Of a DNA stretch of 56,161 bases, positions 17,415 to 24,846 are shown in pieces (position 1 is the first letter of the stretch; every line of letters begins with the position of its first letter). The position numbers and the translations under genes are program-made. This DNA comes from Acidithiobacillus sp. (GTDB taxonomy: Bacteria > Pseudomonadota > Gammaproteobacteria > Acidithiobacillales > Acidithiobacillaceae). Location of the stretch: the NCBI GenBank assembly GCA_028065135.1, contig JAPTWR010000200.1:1-56161 (forward strand), written 5' to 3'. The notes beneath the pieces were generated by a model that was not told the origin of the DNA, ran no database searches, and saw nothing but the letters and a program-made list of their open reading frames with translations.

Positions 17415-18069
17415 GTTTTACTCCTTTTGCGCTATTTCGCCCTTTAGCATTTTCGCTAATTCGTTCTTTTAGTCCGGCCCATAAGTCCATTACCTCTTGT
17501 GCCGCAATCCCTGATCGAGCTGTCTCAAGGGCTGTTCTTCCGTCAATCAGCGCTGATGCGTAGTCCACGCGATCACCCAGTATCGAAGAGGCTACCGGCC
17601 CGTGTTCGGAGAGTGCGGCCATCGTCTGCAACGTGAGGCGTGTATTGGCCTTAGCTTGCGTAATCACAAAGACGAACGGCTTGCCGACATCGTTGACCAG
17701 CTTCAAGGTCGATCCTAGCGCCCACAAATCGGCAGGGCTTGGCCGTGTCGGGATAATAATCAAATCTGCCAGGCGCAACACGTCCCTGGTCTGATCTCCA
17801 AGTGCGGGTGGGGTATCAATAAAGCAAATGCGAACCCCGGCTTGTTCTGCCTTTTCAAGCGAGTCGGCCAATGTTGTTACCTTACCTTTGATAAGGGCAG
17901 GTTGGTCCACTTGGCGCAGATTCCACCAAGTGGAGAGGGTTTCTTGTGGGTCCGTGTCGATCACGGCCACTGGGCCATGACCGGACAGAATGGCTGCAAC
18001 AGCAAGGTGCGATGTGCAGGTTGTTTTGCCAGCGCCGCCCTTCTGGCTTGCTACAACAATAGTTTTCAC
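17407..18069 (-). CDS. parA: ParA-family partition ATPase
   Basis: 220 residues. Deviant Walker [15 protein letters not shown] at the N-terminus, Walker A' region VIDTDPQ, and Walker B-like [11 protein letters not shown]. It lacks an N-terminal HTH, so it is the short ParF/ParA type whose operon is repressed by the small partner protein. It moves plasmid copies to daughter cells. It is divergent from the rightward genes that begin at 18460. Confidence 0.92.
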   Translation of the reverse strand: MKTIVVASQKGGAGKTTCTSHLAVAAILSGHGPVAVIDTDPQETLSTWWNLRQVDQPALIKGKVTTLADSLEKAEQAGVRICFIDTPPALGDQTRDVLRLADLIIIPTRPSPADLWALGSTLKLVNDVGKPFVFVITQAKANTRLTLQTMAALSEHGPVASSILGDRVDYASALIDGRTALETARSGIAAQEVMDLWAGLKERISENAKGRNSAKGVKHG

Positions 18070-18071
18070 TG

Positions 18072-18175
18072 GTCCTCCATTAGCTATTTAGCTATAACGC
18101 CATGTCGTTATTAAGCGTAACAGCGTTTTCGCTAAAACGCAATAAAGCTAAATAGCAATAAAGCTAAATCGCCCG
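18072..18175. promoter_or_regulatory. Probable partition operator/centromere repeats upstream of parA
   Basis: A dense cluster of AT-rich repeats: TTAGCTATTTAGCTAT at 18080, an inverted repeat GCGTTTT / AAAACGC at 18123-18140, and AATAAAGCTAAAT twice at 18141 and 18157 with 16-bp spacing. Such arrays are where ParG-type proteins bind and where parA is autoregulated. Related (T)AGC-A/T motifs recur at 22450-22525 upstream of the transfer genes. Confidence 0.6.
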
Positions 18176-18459
18176 CTTAACAAAAACAAACACCGCTGGA
18201 CCGGAGCCGACCAAGGCTAGTCCAAGCGGTGCCGTCCTGGGCGCACCCAGGAGCGGTTAGGTTAGCACTGGATGATCGACTCGTCATCACGCCACCACCA
18301 GAGGATCGCACTATCGCCCGCTGCACTCCGACACAATCACCACACAAGGCAGCCGAGGCAAAATACTCAACACACTATAAAATAAAATGATCAAAACAGA
18401 TTGTCAAAGTATCAACTTTGGCATATCATATAATCAAATATCAACGGACGATGTGAAAA
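18176..18459. other. Intergenic stretch with a GC-rich hairpin
   Basis: Contains the hairpin CCTGGGCGCACCCAGG at about 18237 and then an AT-rich part that probably carries the promoter of the next gene. No gene seen. Confidence 0.4.
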
Positions 18460-18762
18460 ATGTTACAAGCTGAATTTGTAAAACTAGCAGAATCAGGGCT
18501 TATCGAGCGCGTAGTCCTCTACACCAGGCCTATGGTAAACGGCTGGGAGATATGGGCATACGGATACCCAGACAACCGGGGAAACGACCCATTGAGCAAA
18601 TGGGGCAACAGATTGAAAACCACCAGACAGGGACACGCGAAAACGTACACCAGCCTAGACAGAGCGATGACAGCGATCCGTGAAATGGGGTGGATAGGGC
18701 AAATCACAATCGACGGGATACCAAGCGCGAGGGAAGAAAGCGAAGGCATGGGGCCGCAATAG
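18460..18762 (+). CDS. Hypothetical plasmid protein
   Basis: 100 residues (MLQAEFVKLAESGLIERVVL...). No recognised family. It reads as a small alpha/beta protein with a WEIWAYGYPDN and TYTSLDRAMTAIREMGW segment resembling small proteins found near plasmid replication or partition genes. It is followed after 28 bp by another gene in the same direction. Confidence 0.55.
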   Translation: MLQAEFVKLAESGLIERVVLYTRPMVNGWEIWAYGYPDNRGNDPLSKWGNRLKTTRQGHAKTYTSLDRAMTAIREMGWIGQITIDGIPSAREESEGMGPQ

Positions 18763-18790
18763 AGCCGCCCGTGATCTCAGGAACCGACCA

Positions 18791-19246
18791 ATGACCGAGA
18801 GAGAAAAACGCCTGGCGCAGGTGCGCGAAGCCAAACGAACTTACCGCGAGAAAATGCGCGCGGCTGGATTCCGCGAGCTGACAGTATGGGTCACACCGGC
18901 GCAGCATAAGGCCGTTATGGATATTGCCCCGCAGAAGGTGATACCGGATCCTCGCGCGAAGTTGACGCCTGGAGAGTGTGCCACCTGGAAAGCAGCCGCA
19001 GAGAGCACCTGGAGCGGTAAAAGAGGCCCTATGGCGCATAACCTGGAGGCCGTGCGTGAACAGTACCAAGAGGCCAGTCACGATGATATGCGCTGGTCAT
19101 GGCGAGCCGCCGCGCGATCTGCTGGCATCGAGCGTGAGGAACCCAACGAAGCGGAATTATGCGAAGCCGTGCGGTATCTATACCGGCGAGGATGGACCCC
19201 GACTGAGATTGCCACGCAACTGCTGAAATGGTCTTTGAGCGATTAG
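18791..19246 (+). CDS. Hypothetical protein, highly charged
   Basis: 151 residues. The N-terminus is rich in Arg/Lys/Glu (MTEREKRLAQVREAKRTYRE) and the C-terminus contains an HTH-like segment (LYRRGWTPTEIATQLLKWSL). It may bind DNA. No family recognised. Co-directional with the preceding gene. It is followed by a dense cluster of hairpins. Confidence 0.5.
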   Translation: MTEREKRLAQVREAKRTYREKMRAAGFRELTVWVTPAQHKAVMDIAPQKVIPDPRAKLTPGECATWKAAAESTWSGKRGPMAHNLEAVREQYQEASHDDMRWSWRAAARSAGIEREEPNEAELCEAVRYLYRRGWTPTEIATQLLKWSLSD

Positions 19247-19254
19247 CAGGGCTA

Positions 19255-19370
19255 CAGAGGGCAGCTTCCCTGTTGTTTGAAAGCTAAAAAAGAGACTGCT
19301 GTCCCGCTCACGGGACAGCTCCGCAGCCGCGCTCACGCGGCAAGGCCTGCCCGGCATCCGCCGGGCAGGC
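19255..19370. repeat. Twin-hairpin repeat R3, copy 1
   Basis: Begins AGAGGGCAGCTTCC and contains two consecutive hairpins with the same loop, GCTCAC: TGTCCC-GCTCAC-GGGACA and GCCGC-GCTCAC-GCGGC. A third hairpin follows (GCCTGCCCGGC / GCCGGGCAGGC). The first two recur at 44545-44639 after another gene. Confidence 0.7.
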
Positions 19371-19398
19371 GACGGCTTATATGGTGGTTCCATAAAGC

Positions 19399-19464
19399 AA
19401 AGCCCGCCATTGGCGGGCTTGCACTCCCAGGCTGATCGGCAGCGCCCTTCTGGGTAAGGGCTTC
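19399..19464. repeat. Repeat R2, copy 1
   Basis: About 66 bp containing the stem GCCCGCCATTGGCGGGC, the stretch GCACTCCCAGGCTGATCGGC and GCCCTTCTGGGTAAGGGC. It recurs at 21377-21444. One copy precedes each large R1 repeat, at similar distance, so R2 and R1 were duplicated together. Confidence 0.7.
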
Positions 19465-19570
19465 ACGAAACAAACCCGCACGGATTCGCTTATGCCTTAT
19501 TACGCGCAATTATATCAAACTATTAGCGTGTTTCATATGTTGCTGAGTTCCCAGGTCGAAAAACCAAAAT

Positions 19571-20031
19571 AATGACCGGCCGCGCGCGGCCGGGGATTGG
19601 ATTTGCTCCCGTCCCGCCCTGCTGCGGAATGTGTGACCTTGACGGGCTGGGAGACGGGGCAGGGCGCTTGCGCGCCGGTAGCTCAGACGGATAGAGTACC
19701 TTTTTCACGAATTGGCGGTCACGGGTTCGAGTCCCGTCCGGCGCATTCCTTGTCGCTACCGGCATCAACGATTGTGGCCCCGTCTCCCAGCCCGTCAAGG
19801 CGACCCGCTACGCGGGCACACATGATTGATTGATCCCGCCCACGGGATCAAAGCGCTGCAACCCGCCGTTACCCACATACCCCACCGCCTTGTGGACGGC
19901 TCCCGCTACGCGGGACCAGCCGGGTCACGCCCCGGCTTCCCGCCCACAACCCAGACGGCCGCCGGGGGTCCGGTTGGACCCCGCTTTGTTGTCTGCGCTG
20001 CGAGCCGTGGATTATGTGGATAACGGCTCTG
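19571..20031. repeat. Large structured direct repeat R1, copy A
   Basis: About 460 bp, nearly identical to 21524-21985. In order: a GC palindrome (GGCCGCGCGCGGCC), a 24-bp stem (arms 19637-19660 and 19777-19800), a tRNA-like sequence in its loop, then hairpins such as CCCGCTACGCGGG and TGATCCCGCCCACGGGATCA, and a conserved end near GGATTATGTGGATAACGG. ORFs across it are not conserved between copies and are discounted. Confidence 0.85.
19672..19745 (+). tRNA. tRNA-like gene (CAC anticodon position), possibly degenerate
   Basis: 74 nt with a 7-bp acceptor stem (GCGCCGG / CCGGCGC), D-arm (GCTC ... GAGT), T-arm (ACGGG-TTCGAGT-CCCGT) and A73. The anticodon stem is weak (two T:T oppositions), with CAC at positions 34-36. 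It lies in the loop of a 24-bp perfect inverted repeat. It may be a pseudo-tRNA or a tRNA mimic rather than a translating tRNA. Confidence 0.6.
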
Positions 20032-20367
20032 TCGGTAAAATAATAGCGTCATAACAACCTTCACCGCTGTCTTTCTAATGTCTGGTTTAGTGTACGCGCC
20101 GAATAACAAACACCACTCATTAAACATCGTGGCGGCGCTCTCAGGCATTAACCGACACGTTAATTATTACACCTACGCCTTTTAATATCACCGTAGATAC
20201 AACCTTTTATTGTTTGCCAATAAACCGGGTCATTTTATTGATTCACGTGAAACATTTAATAAAAAACAAGCATATAAACTCTTGACAGATTCCGCGGAAT
20301 CCTAGATAATATGAAACATGGAGGGCAGGCAATAGAGCAATCCCCCATGATTTAAGGAGCCGACCAC
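20032..20367. promoter_or_regulatory. AT-rich region upstream of ardC
   Basis: 336 bp, AT-rich, without a gene. It includes TTGACAGATTCCGCGGAATCC at 20282, where TTGACA looks like a -35 box and TAGATAATAT about 19 bases later looks like a -10, with a TTCCGCGGAA palindrome between them. This is a likely regulated promoter for the antirestriction gene, compatible with early expression on plasmid entry. Confidence 0.5.
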
Positions 20368-21246
20368 ATGAAAGACTTGCACGAAGAAATCACCGCCCAG
20401 ATTTTGACCGCCATCGAAGGCGGCCGCGAGAGCTGGGACGCCCTCTGGGATAACAGCTTGCGCCTTGGCATCCCGTACAATCACAGCACCGGCAAGGCCT
20501 ATGCAGGCATTAACATTTTGACGCTCTGGAATACCGCCGCCCGCAAGGGTTACGAGGTCAACGCATGGATGACCTATAAGCAGGCGCAAGAGCAAGGCGG
20601 ACAAGTCCGCAAGGGCGAGAAATCCACGCTGGGCATGTTTTATAAGCCCATCGAGGACAAGAACCAGGACGCCGAGAGCGACGAAGAAAATGGCACCCGC
20701 CGCCGGATGATGGCGAAGGCCTTTTATCTGTTCAACGTGGCCCAGATTGACGGACTGGAGGGATTGCCGGAACCCAAAGCGCCGACCTTCTCACCCATTG
20801 CCGATGCAGAGGCGATCATCACCGCCAGCGGGGCAGAGGTCCGGCACGGTGGCACCCGTGCTTTTTACAGCCCGGCCATGGATTTTGTACAGATGCCGAG
20901 CCTTGACCGCTTCCAGAGTGCAGAAAACTACTATGCAACGATATTGCACGAGCTGACCCATTGGACCGGCCATAAAAACCGCCTGGCCCGCGAATATGGG
21001 AAGCGCTTCGGAGATCGCGCCTATGCCTTCGAGGAACTGATCGCCGAGCTGGGCACCGCCTTTTTATGCGCCCGCCTTGGCCTGGTAGGGGCGACGCTGG
21101 AGGCACACGCGGACTATATCGCCGACTGGCTCAAAATCCTGGAGAGCGACAAGCGCGCCGTGATGACTGCCGCATCGCAGGCCGAGCGCGCAGCCGAATA
21201 CCTGGCCCAGATGCTAGAGGCGAGCGCGGCGCAGAAAGCCGGATAA
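20368..21246 (+). CDS. ardC: ArdC-like antirestriction protein
   Basis: 292 residues. The N-terminal ArdC-type single-stranded-DNA-binding domain (about 5-125, with YAGINILTLWNTAARKGYEVN and WMTYKQAQEQGGQVRKGEKS) is followed by a zincin-like metalloprotease domain with HELTHWTGHKNRL, the HExxH-type zinc site. Family knowledge: ArdC protects incoming plasmid DNA from restriction during conjugation. A candidate palindrome-containing promoter lies just upstream. The gene is bracketed by the two R1 repeats. Confidence 0.88.
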   Translation: MKDLHEEITAQILTAIEGGRESWDALWDNSLRLGIPYNHSTGKAYAGINILTLWNTAARKGYEVNAWMTYKQAQEQGGQVRKGEKSTLGMFYKPIEDKNQDAESDEENGTRRRMMAKAFYLFNVAQIDGLEGLPEPKAPTFSPIADAEAIITASGAEVRHGGTRAFYSPAMDFVQMPSLDRFQSAENYYATILHELTHWTGHKNRLAREYGKRFGDRAYAFEELIAELGTAFLCARLGLVGATLEAHADYIADWLKILESDKRAVMTAASQAERAAEYLAQMLEASAAQKAG

Positions 21247-21376
21247 AATGGAGGAACCCGGCGGCCGAAAGGCCGCCGCCGCTGATATTGAGGACAGGAC
21301 AGGAGGCAGGAAAGCGCGCAAAGGACCGGCCGCGCACGGCCGGGAACTGGATTGCTTCCCGCATAGCGGGAAAAAC

Positions 21377-21444
21377 AAAGCCCGCCTAATGGCGGGCTTG
21401 CACTCCCAGGCTGATCGGCAGCGCCCTTCTGGGTAAGGGCTTCA
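21377..21444. repeat. Repeat R2, copy 2
   Basis: Matches 19399-19464 closely, with small changes in the first hairpin loop (GCCCGCCTAATGGCGGGC). It lies 80 bp before R1 copy B. Upstream at 21330 there is a partial echo of the R1 start (GGCCGCGCACGGCC). Confidence 0.7.
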
Positions 21445-21523
21445 GAAGGCTGATTAGTACATCGGCCACTACCTCATTAATAGTAATTATAACTCAAGTT
21501 AGTGAGAGTGCAAACGCGCCGTT

Positions 21524-21985
21524 AATGACCGGCCGCGCGCGGCCGGGGATTGGATTTGCTCCCGTCCCGCCCTGTTGCGGAATGTGTGACCTTGACAGGC
21601 TTGGATACGGGGCAGGGCGCTTGCGCGCCGGTAGCTCAGACGGATAGAGCACCCTCATCAGAAGGGGGAGGCCAAGGGTTCGAGTCCCTTCCGGCGCATT
21701 CCCTGTCGCTACCGGCATCAACGATTGTGGCCCCGTATCCAAGCCCGTCAAGGCGACCCGCTACGCGGGCACACATGGATTGATTGATCCCGCCCACGGG
21801 ATCAAAGCGCTGCAACCCGCCGTTACCCACATACCCCGCCGCCTTGTGGACGGCTCCCGCTACGCGGGACCAGCCGGGCCACGCCCCGGCTTGCCGACCA
21901 CAACCAAGACGGCCGCCGGGGGTCCCGGTGGACCCCGCTTTGTTGTCTTGGCTTCGGGCCGTGGATTATGTGGATAACGGCTCTG
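21524..21985. repeat. Large structured direct repeat R1, copy B
   Basis: Second copy of the 460-bp unit. The stem arms are 21590-21613 and 21730-21753, with 23 of 24 pairs formed. Relative to copy A two pairs changed from G-C to T-A on both arms at once, and the anticodon arm of the enclosed tRNA-like sequence is replaced. Outside these points the copies are almost the same. Confidence 0.85.
21625..21698 (+). tRNA. tRNA-like gene (CAG anticodon position)
   Basis: 74 nt with a complete cloverleaf: acceptor GCGCCGG / CCGGCGC, D-arm GCTC ... GAGC, anticodon arm CCCTC-ATCAGAA-GGGGG (anticodon CAG, read as Leu), variable loop of 5, T-arm AAGGG-TTCGAGT-CCCTT, A73. A CAG anticodon in a body without the long variable arm normal for tRNA-Leu is odd. 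T54 and the TTCGAGT loop are canonical. CCA is not encoded. Confidence 0.7.
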
Positions 21986-22250
21986 ACTGGGGAGAGGATA
22001 CTTTCTTACGCTGGCGACGAGTCCGTGGTTTCAGGACACTACCCACCACGGCAGGAGACGTTTTTATCCCGGCTTCACTGATCACCTTGGCGATGGCAGC
22101 AATGGACCAACCGCGCTTGTGCAAATCTGCAATGTGATCACGCATTGCCTCGACCGCTTCCCGTTGCGTTGCGTAGGACTTCACCGGCGGCTGTTCCTTG
22201 GCCCGCTCCAGCGCCTCGATTGCCGCATTCAACTGTTCCTGCTCTATCAT
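21966..22250 (-). CDS. Small HTH-like plasmid protein upstream of oriT region
   Basis: 94 residues. The N-terminal helix is acidic (EQEQLNAAIEALERAKEQPP), then AMRDHIADLHKRGWSIAAIAKVISEAGI looks like an HTH that is common in small plasmid proteins, and a basic tail (KPRTRRQRKK) follows. It is transcribed away from the transfer genes across the presumed oriT. A relaxosome accessory or regulatory role is inferred only. Its 3' end overlaps the end of repeat R1-B. Confidence 0.55.
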   Translation of the reverse strand: MIEQEQLNAAIEALERAKEQPPVKSYATQREAVEAMRDHIADLHKRGWSIAAIAKVISEAGIKTSPAVVGSVLKPRTRRQRKKVSSPQSEPLST

Positions 22251-22559
22251 CCTGATCCCCTGACTTGCGAGTGGTGCCAGCCAGAACTATAGTGCCAGTA
22301 TCGCAGGCAGGCAAACAGGACAGACCATCGTGCCCATCATCAAGCAGTGGGGAACCACAGCGAAAAGCTTCACACCTGTTGCACCTATGGTGCCTGACCG
22401 CTTTTCCAACCATTTCTACCTCATCAATTTTTTAAAACAGCATAGCAGCCAAATAGCATCTTTAAGCATCTTTAGCATAGTATCTTATTGAATTTATACG
22501 TAGCATCTTTTAGCATCATAGCATCAAAAATTGACAGCCAGTTGGCAGCCGGAGGTTTT
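22251..22559. other. Candidate oriT and transfer-operon control region
   Basis: The 309-bp gap between two divergent small DNA-binding protein genes, just upstream of TrwA-, TrwB- and TrwC-like genes. It contains the inverted repeat GCACC-TAT-GGTGC at 22381-22393; in R388 the relaxase-binding hairpin next to nic has the same GCACC/GGTGC stem. Six or more AGCATC/TAGCAT units at 22450-22525 could bind the RHH protein. The nick site itself is not identified. Confidence 0.5.
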
Positions 22560-22817
22560 ATGGTTAAACGCATCACTGTTCGCATGGAAGAAGGTGTTTT
22601 CATGATTGTTGAGGCCAATGCCAAGAAAAATCATCAAACGGTTGTGGACTGGATCAGGGCGGCCGTTGATGAAAAGATTAAGAGGACGGTCAATGACCGT
22701 ATTCTTGACCGTCTTGATGAACGTGTGCATCGCATCGACAAGGGCGTGTCTGAACTAAAGGGTATGTTGGAGAAGGTGCAGGTGACCATTGATCAACTGG
22801 AGCCAGCCGATGAATAG
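22560..22817 (+). CDS. trwA: TrwA-like ribbon-helix-helix relaxosome protein
   Basis: 85 residues from the ATG at 22560, which has GGAGG five bases upstream; an upstream in-frame start lacks one. The N-terminus (MVKRITVRMEEGVFMIVEAN) is a ribbon-helix-helix DNA-binding fold, and the C-terminal half is a coiled-coil-like helix (RLDERVHRIDKGVSELKGML). In R388 TrwA binds oriT, represses the operon and stimulates the relaxase and the coupling protein. Its stop overlaps the TrwB-like start by 8 bases. Similarity is by position and fold rather than by long identity. Confidence 0.7.
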   Translation: MVKRITVRMEEGVFMIVEANAKKNHQTVVDWIRAAVDEKIKRTVNDRILDRLDERVHRIDKGVSELKGMLEKVQVTIDQLEPADE

Positions 22818-24846
22818 CATATTACGCAAGCGCGATAACCCGACCTATCACCGGCCACCAATACGCTTTCTGGAGGCGTTGGTAGCGTTTCTTATTGGCT
22901 GTGTCATCATCACGGGTATTGCCTTTATCATGACATGGGGAATGCCGCCGGAGCTGCACTATGGCATCAAGCAATTTCCGGCCATGGATACTCTGGTTGC
23001 CTACTTGGCGTCGTGGTTCGGGTGGCACCTGGTGGCGGATGATGGGATGACCTGGCAGGCGTTGGCCGCCGCTTATCCGGTCTGGTCAGCGCACTTTAGC
23101 GATCATGTGTTATGGAGTTTGACGGGTGGCGTTATGGCGGGCAGTGTCGCCGCTTATGGCGCTGGCAAGCCGCTCCCGTATGAGCGACACATACGCGGCC
23201 GCCAGCTTGTCGAGCTGCGGCAGGCCCATCATAAAGCCGCACAATCGGAACGGTCAGCGGTGCGCCGGACGGGGCGGGGCATCTACATTCATCCCGCCAT
23301 TCGGATCTCCATGGAGCGCGAAACAAACCACTTTGCGATTGTCGGCAGCCCCGGCGGTGGCAAGACCACGGTTATTATGCCGATGGTCGTGCAAGCCGCA
23401 GAGCGCGGCGATAAGGCCATTATATTTGACAACAAGGCGTACTATACCGAGCGCCTGCCACAGCGGTTTATCCTTATCGCGCCGTGGGACACACGCAGCG
23501 TTCAGTGGGCGGTTTACAAGGACTGTATCAGTGGCGCAGACGCGCGTGAACTGGCCGCCCGTCTTATTCTGGAATCCCATGATCCCATGTGGTCGAACGC
23601 CGCCCGCCTGGTCCTCACAGGTCTCATTGTGCATCTACAGCAGCAGGGTAAGCCTTGGGGGTGGAGGGACCTTTCCGTCCTTCTGAACCTGCCTATCGAA
23701 GGATTACAAACGATCATAGAAACGGCCTACCCGGAGGCATGGCGGAGCGTAGAGATCGCCAGCCGAACGACGCAAAGCATTTTGATAACCCTGTCTGCCT
23801 ACATGGCGCAGGTACATGATATGGCGCGCGTATGGGGTAACGCAGAGGACGGCTTTAGCATTACCGAGTTCCTGGCAGACGACTATCAGGGGCTCCGAAC
23901 TGTAGTTTTGCAAGGCAACCAAAAGTTCAAGGAAATGCAGAACAGCATCGTTAACGGTATGTTGTCGATGGCTGGCGCGCACATCAACAGCCCTTCCATG
24001 AACGACTCCACCGAGCGGCGGATATGGCTCTTTCTCGACGAGGCCCCGCAGCTCAAAAAAGCTGACTGGATCCCGGATATTGTGGCGGTAGGGCGTTCCA
24101 AAGGGGTGCGCGTTGTGCTGGGGATCCAGGATATTGCCCAGTTGCGCGACATTTACGGGCGAGACCAGGCGGAGTCCTGGACTTCGATGGTCGGCACCTA
24201 CATCTTCACGAAAATTGGTGGTAATGATACCGCACGATGGATTAGCGAGACGATAAATGACCGCGAAGTGGAGCGTTTTGAACGGTCCACCAGTACGTCA
24301 TCCGTGGTCGGTGGCAACGGTAGCAGTCAAAACACGCATTCATACCGCCGTGTTGTGGACCGTGTGGTCAAGCCCGATGAACTGACCACGTTATTAGGTC
24401 CGACGAAAAACGGGGTGCGCGGTTTATTGCACCTTGGCGACAAGTACGAGTACCTGTTGGTCTGGCCGTATATCCACGATAAATACCCTGTTGGCCGCAA
24501 AGCGTGGGAGCCGTCCGCATGGGTGAGTCAGCCGCCGCCGAAAGTCGAGAAACGCCACGAGGATGCGGATGTTTTTGCGGATGAGGGTATTGCCGTAGCG
24601 CCGCAGACTCCTGCTAAAAACGCCGCACCGCAGGCGTCTACGAAAAAGCCAGAGAAGCCGCCGCGTACGCGCACCAAGAAAACAGAGGCGGGGAATGCTC
24701 AGGAGCAATCTCCCGTCCGCAAGAAAGTCCAGCGCAAGCGAACAGCCACAGCAAAGGTGGAACCGGAAGATATGCCGCCAGCGCCGCCCCTTGATGCTTA
24801 CGACGACGCAATGAGTAACGCGCCGGGCACAGAGCCGAGCGCCTGA
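22810..24846 (+). CDS. trwB: Type IV coupling protein (TrwB/TraD family)
   Basis: About 678 residues from the ATG at 22810 (GGAG eight bases upstream). Two N-terminal membrane helices (within residues 15-130), then Walker A GSPGGGKTTVIMP, Walker B IWLFLDEAPQL and a RecA-like core ending near KYEYLLVWPYIHDKYP. It is a hexameric ATPase that brings the relaxase-DNA complex to the secretion channel. The last 100 residues are a Lys/Pro/Ala-rich, disordered tail that ends with DMPPAPPLDAYDD; nearly the same motif ends the relaxase. It overlaps the relaxase start by one base. Confidence 0.92.
   Translation: MNSILRKRDNPTYHRPPIRFLEALVAFLIGCVIITGIAFIMTWGMPPELHYGIKQFPAMDTLVAYLASWFGWHLVADDGMTWQALAAAYPVWSAHFSDHVLWSLTGGVMAGSVAAYGAGKPLPYERHIRGRQLVELRQAHHKAAQSERSAVRRTGRGIYIHPAIRISMERETNHFAIVGSPGGGKTTVIMPMVVQAAERGDKAIIFDNKAYYTERLPQRFILIAPWDTRSVQWAVYKDCISGADARELAARLILESHDPMWSNAARLVLTGLIVHLQQQGKPWGWRDLSVLLNLPIEGLQTIIETAYPEAWRSVEIASRTTQSILITLSAYMAQVHDMARVWGNAEDGFSITEFLADDYQGLRTVVLQGNQKFKEMQNSIVNGMLSMAGAHINSPSMNDSTERRIWLFLDEAPQLKKADWIPDIVAVGRSKGVRVVLGIQDIAQLRDIYGRDQAESWTSMVGTYIFTKIGGNDTARWISETINDREVERFERSTSTSSVVGGNGSSQNTHSYRRVVDRVVKPDELTTLLGPTKNGVRGLLHLGDKYEYLLVWPYIHDKYPVGRKAWEPSAWVSQPPPKVEKRHEDADVFADEGIAVAPQTPAKNAAPQASTKKPEKPPRTRTKKTEAGNAQEQSPVRKKVQRKRTATAKVEPEDMPPAPPLDAYDDAMSNAPGTEPSA

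Noticed and set aside
19523..21783. Short frames across both R1 repeats on either strand
   Set aside because: They read through hairpins and tRNA-like sequences, and the differences between copies conserve pairing rather than codons.
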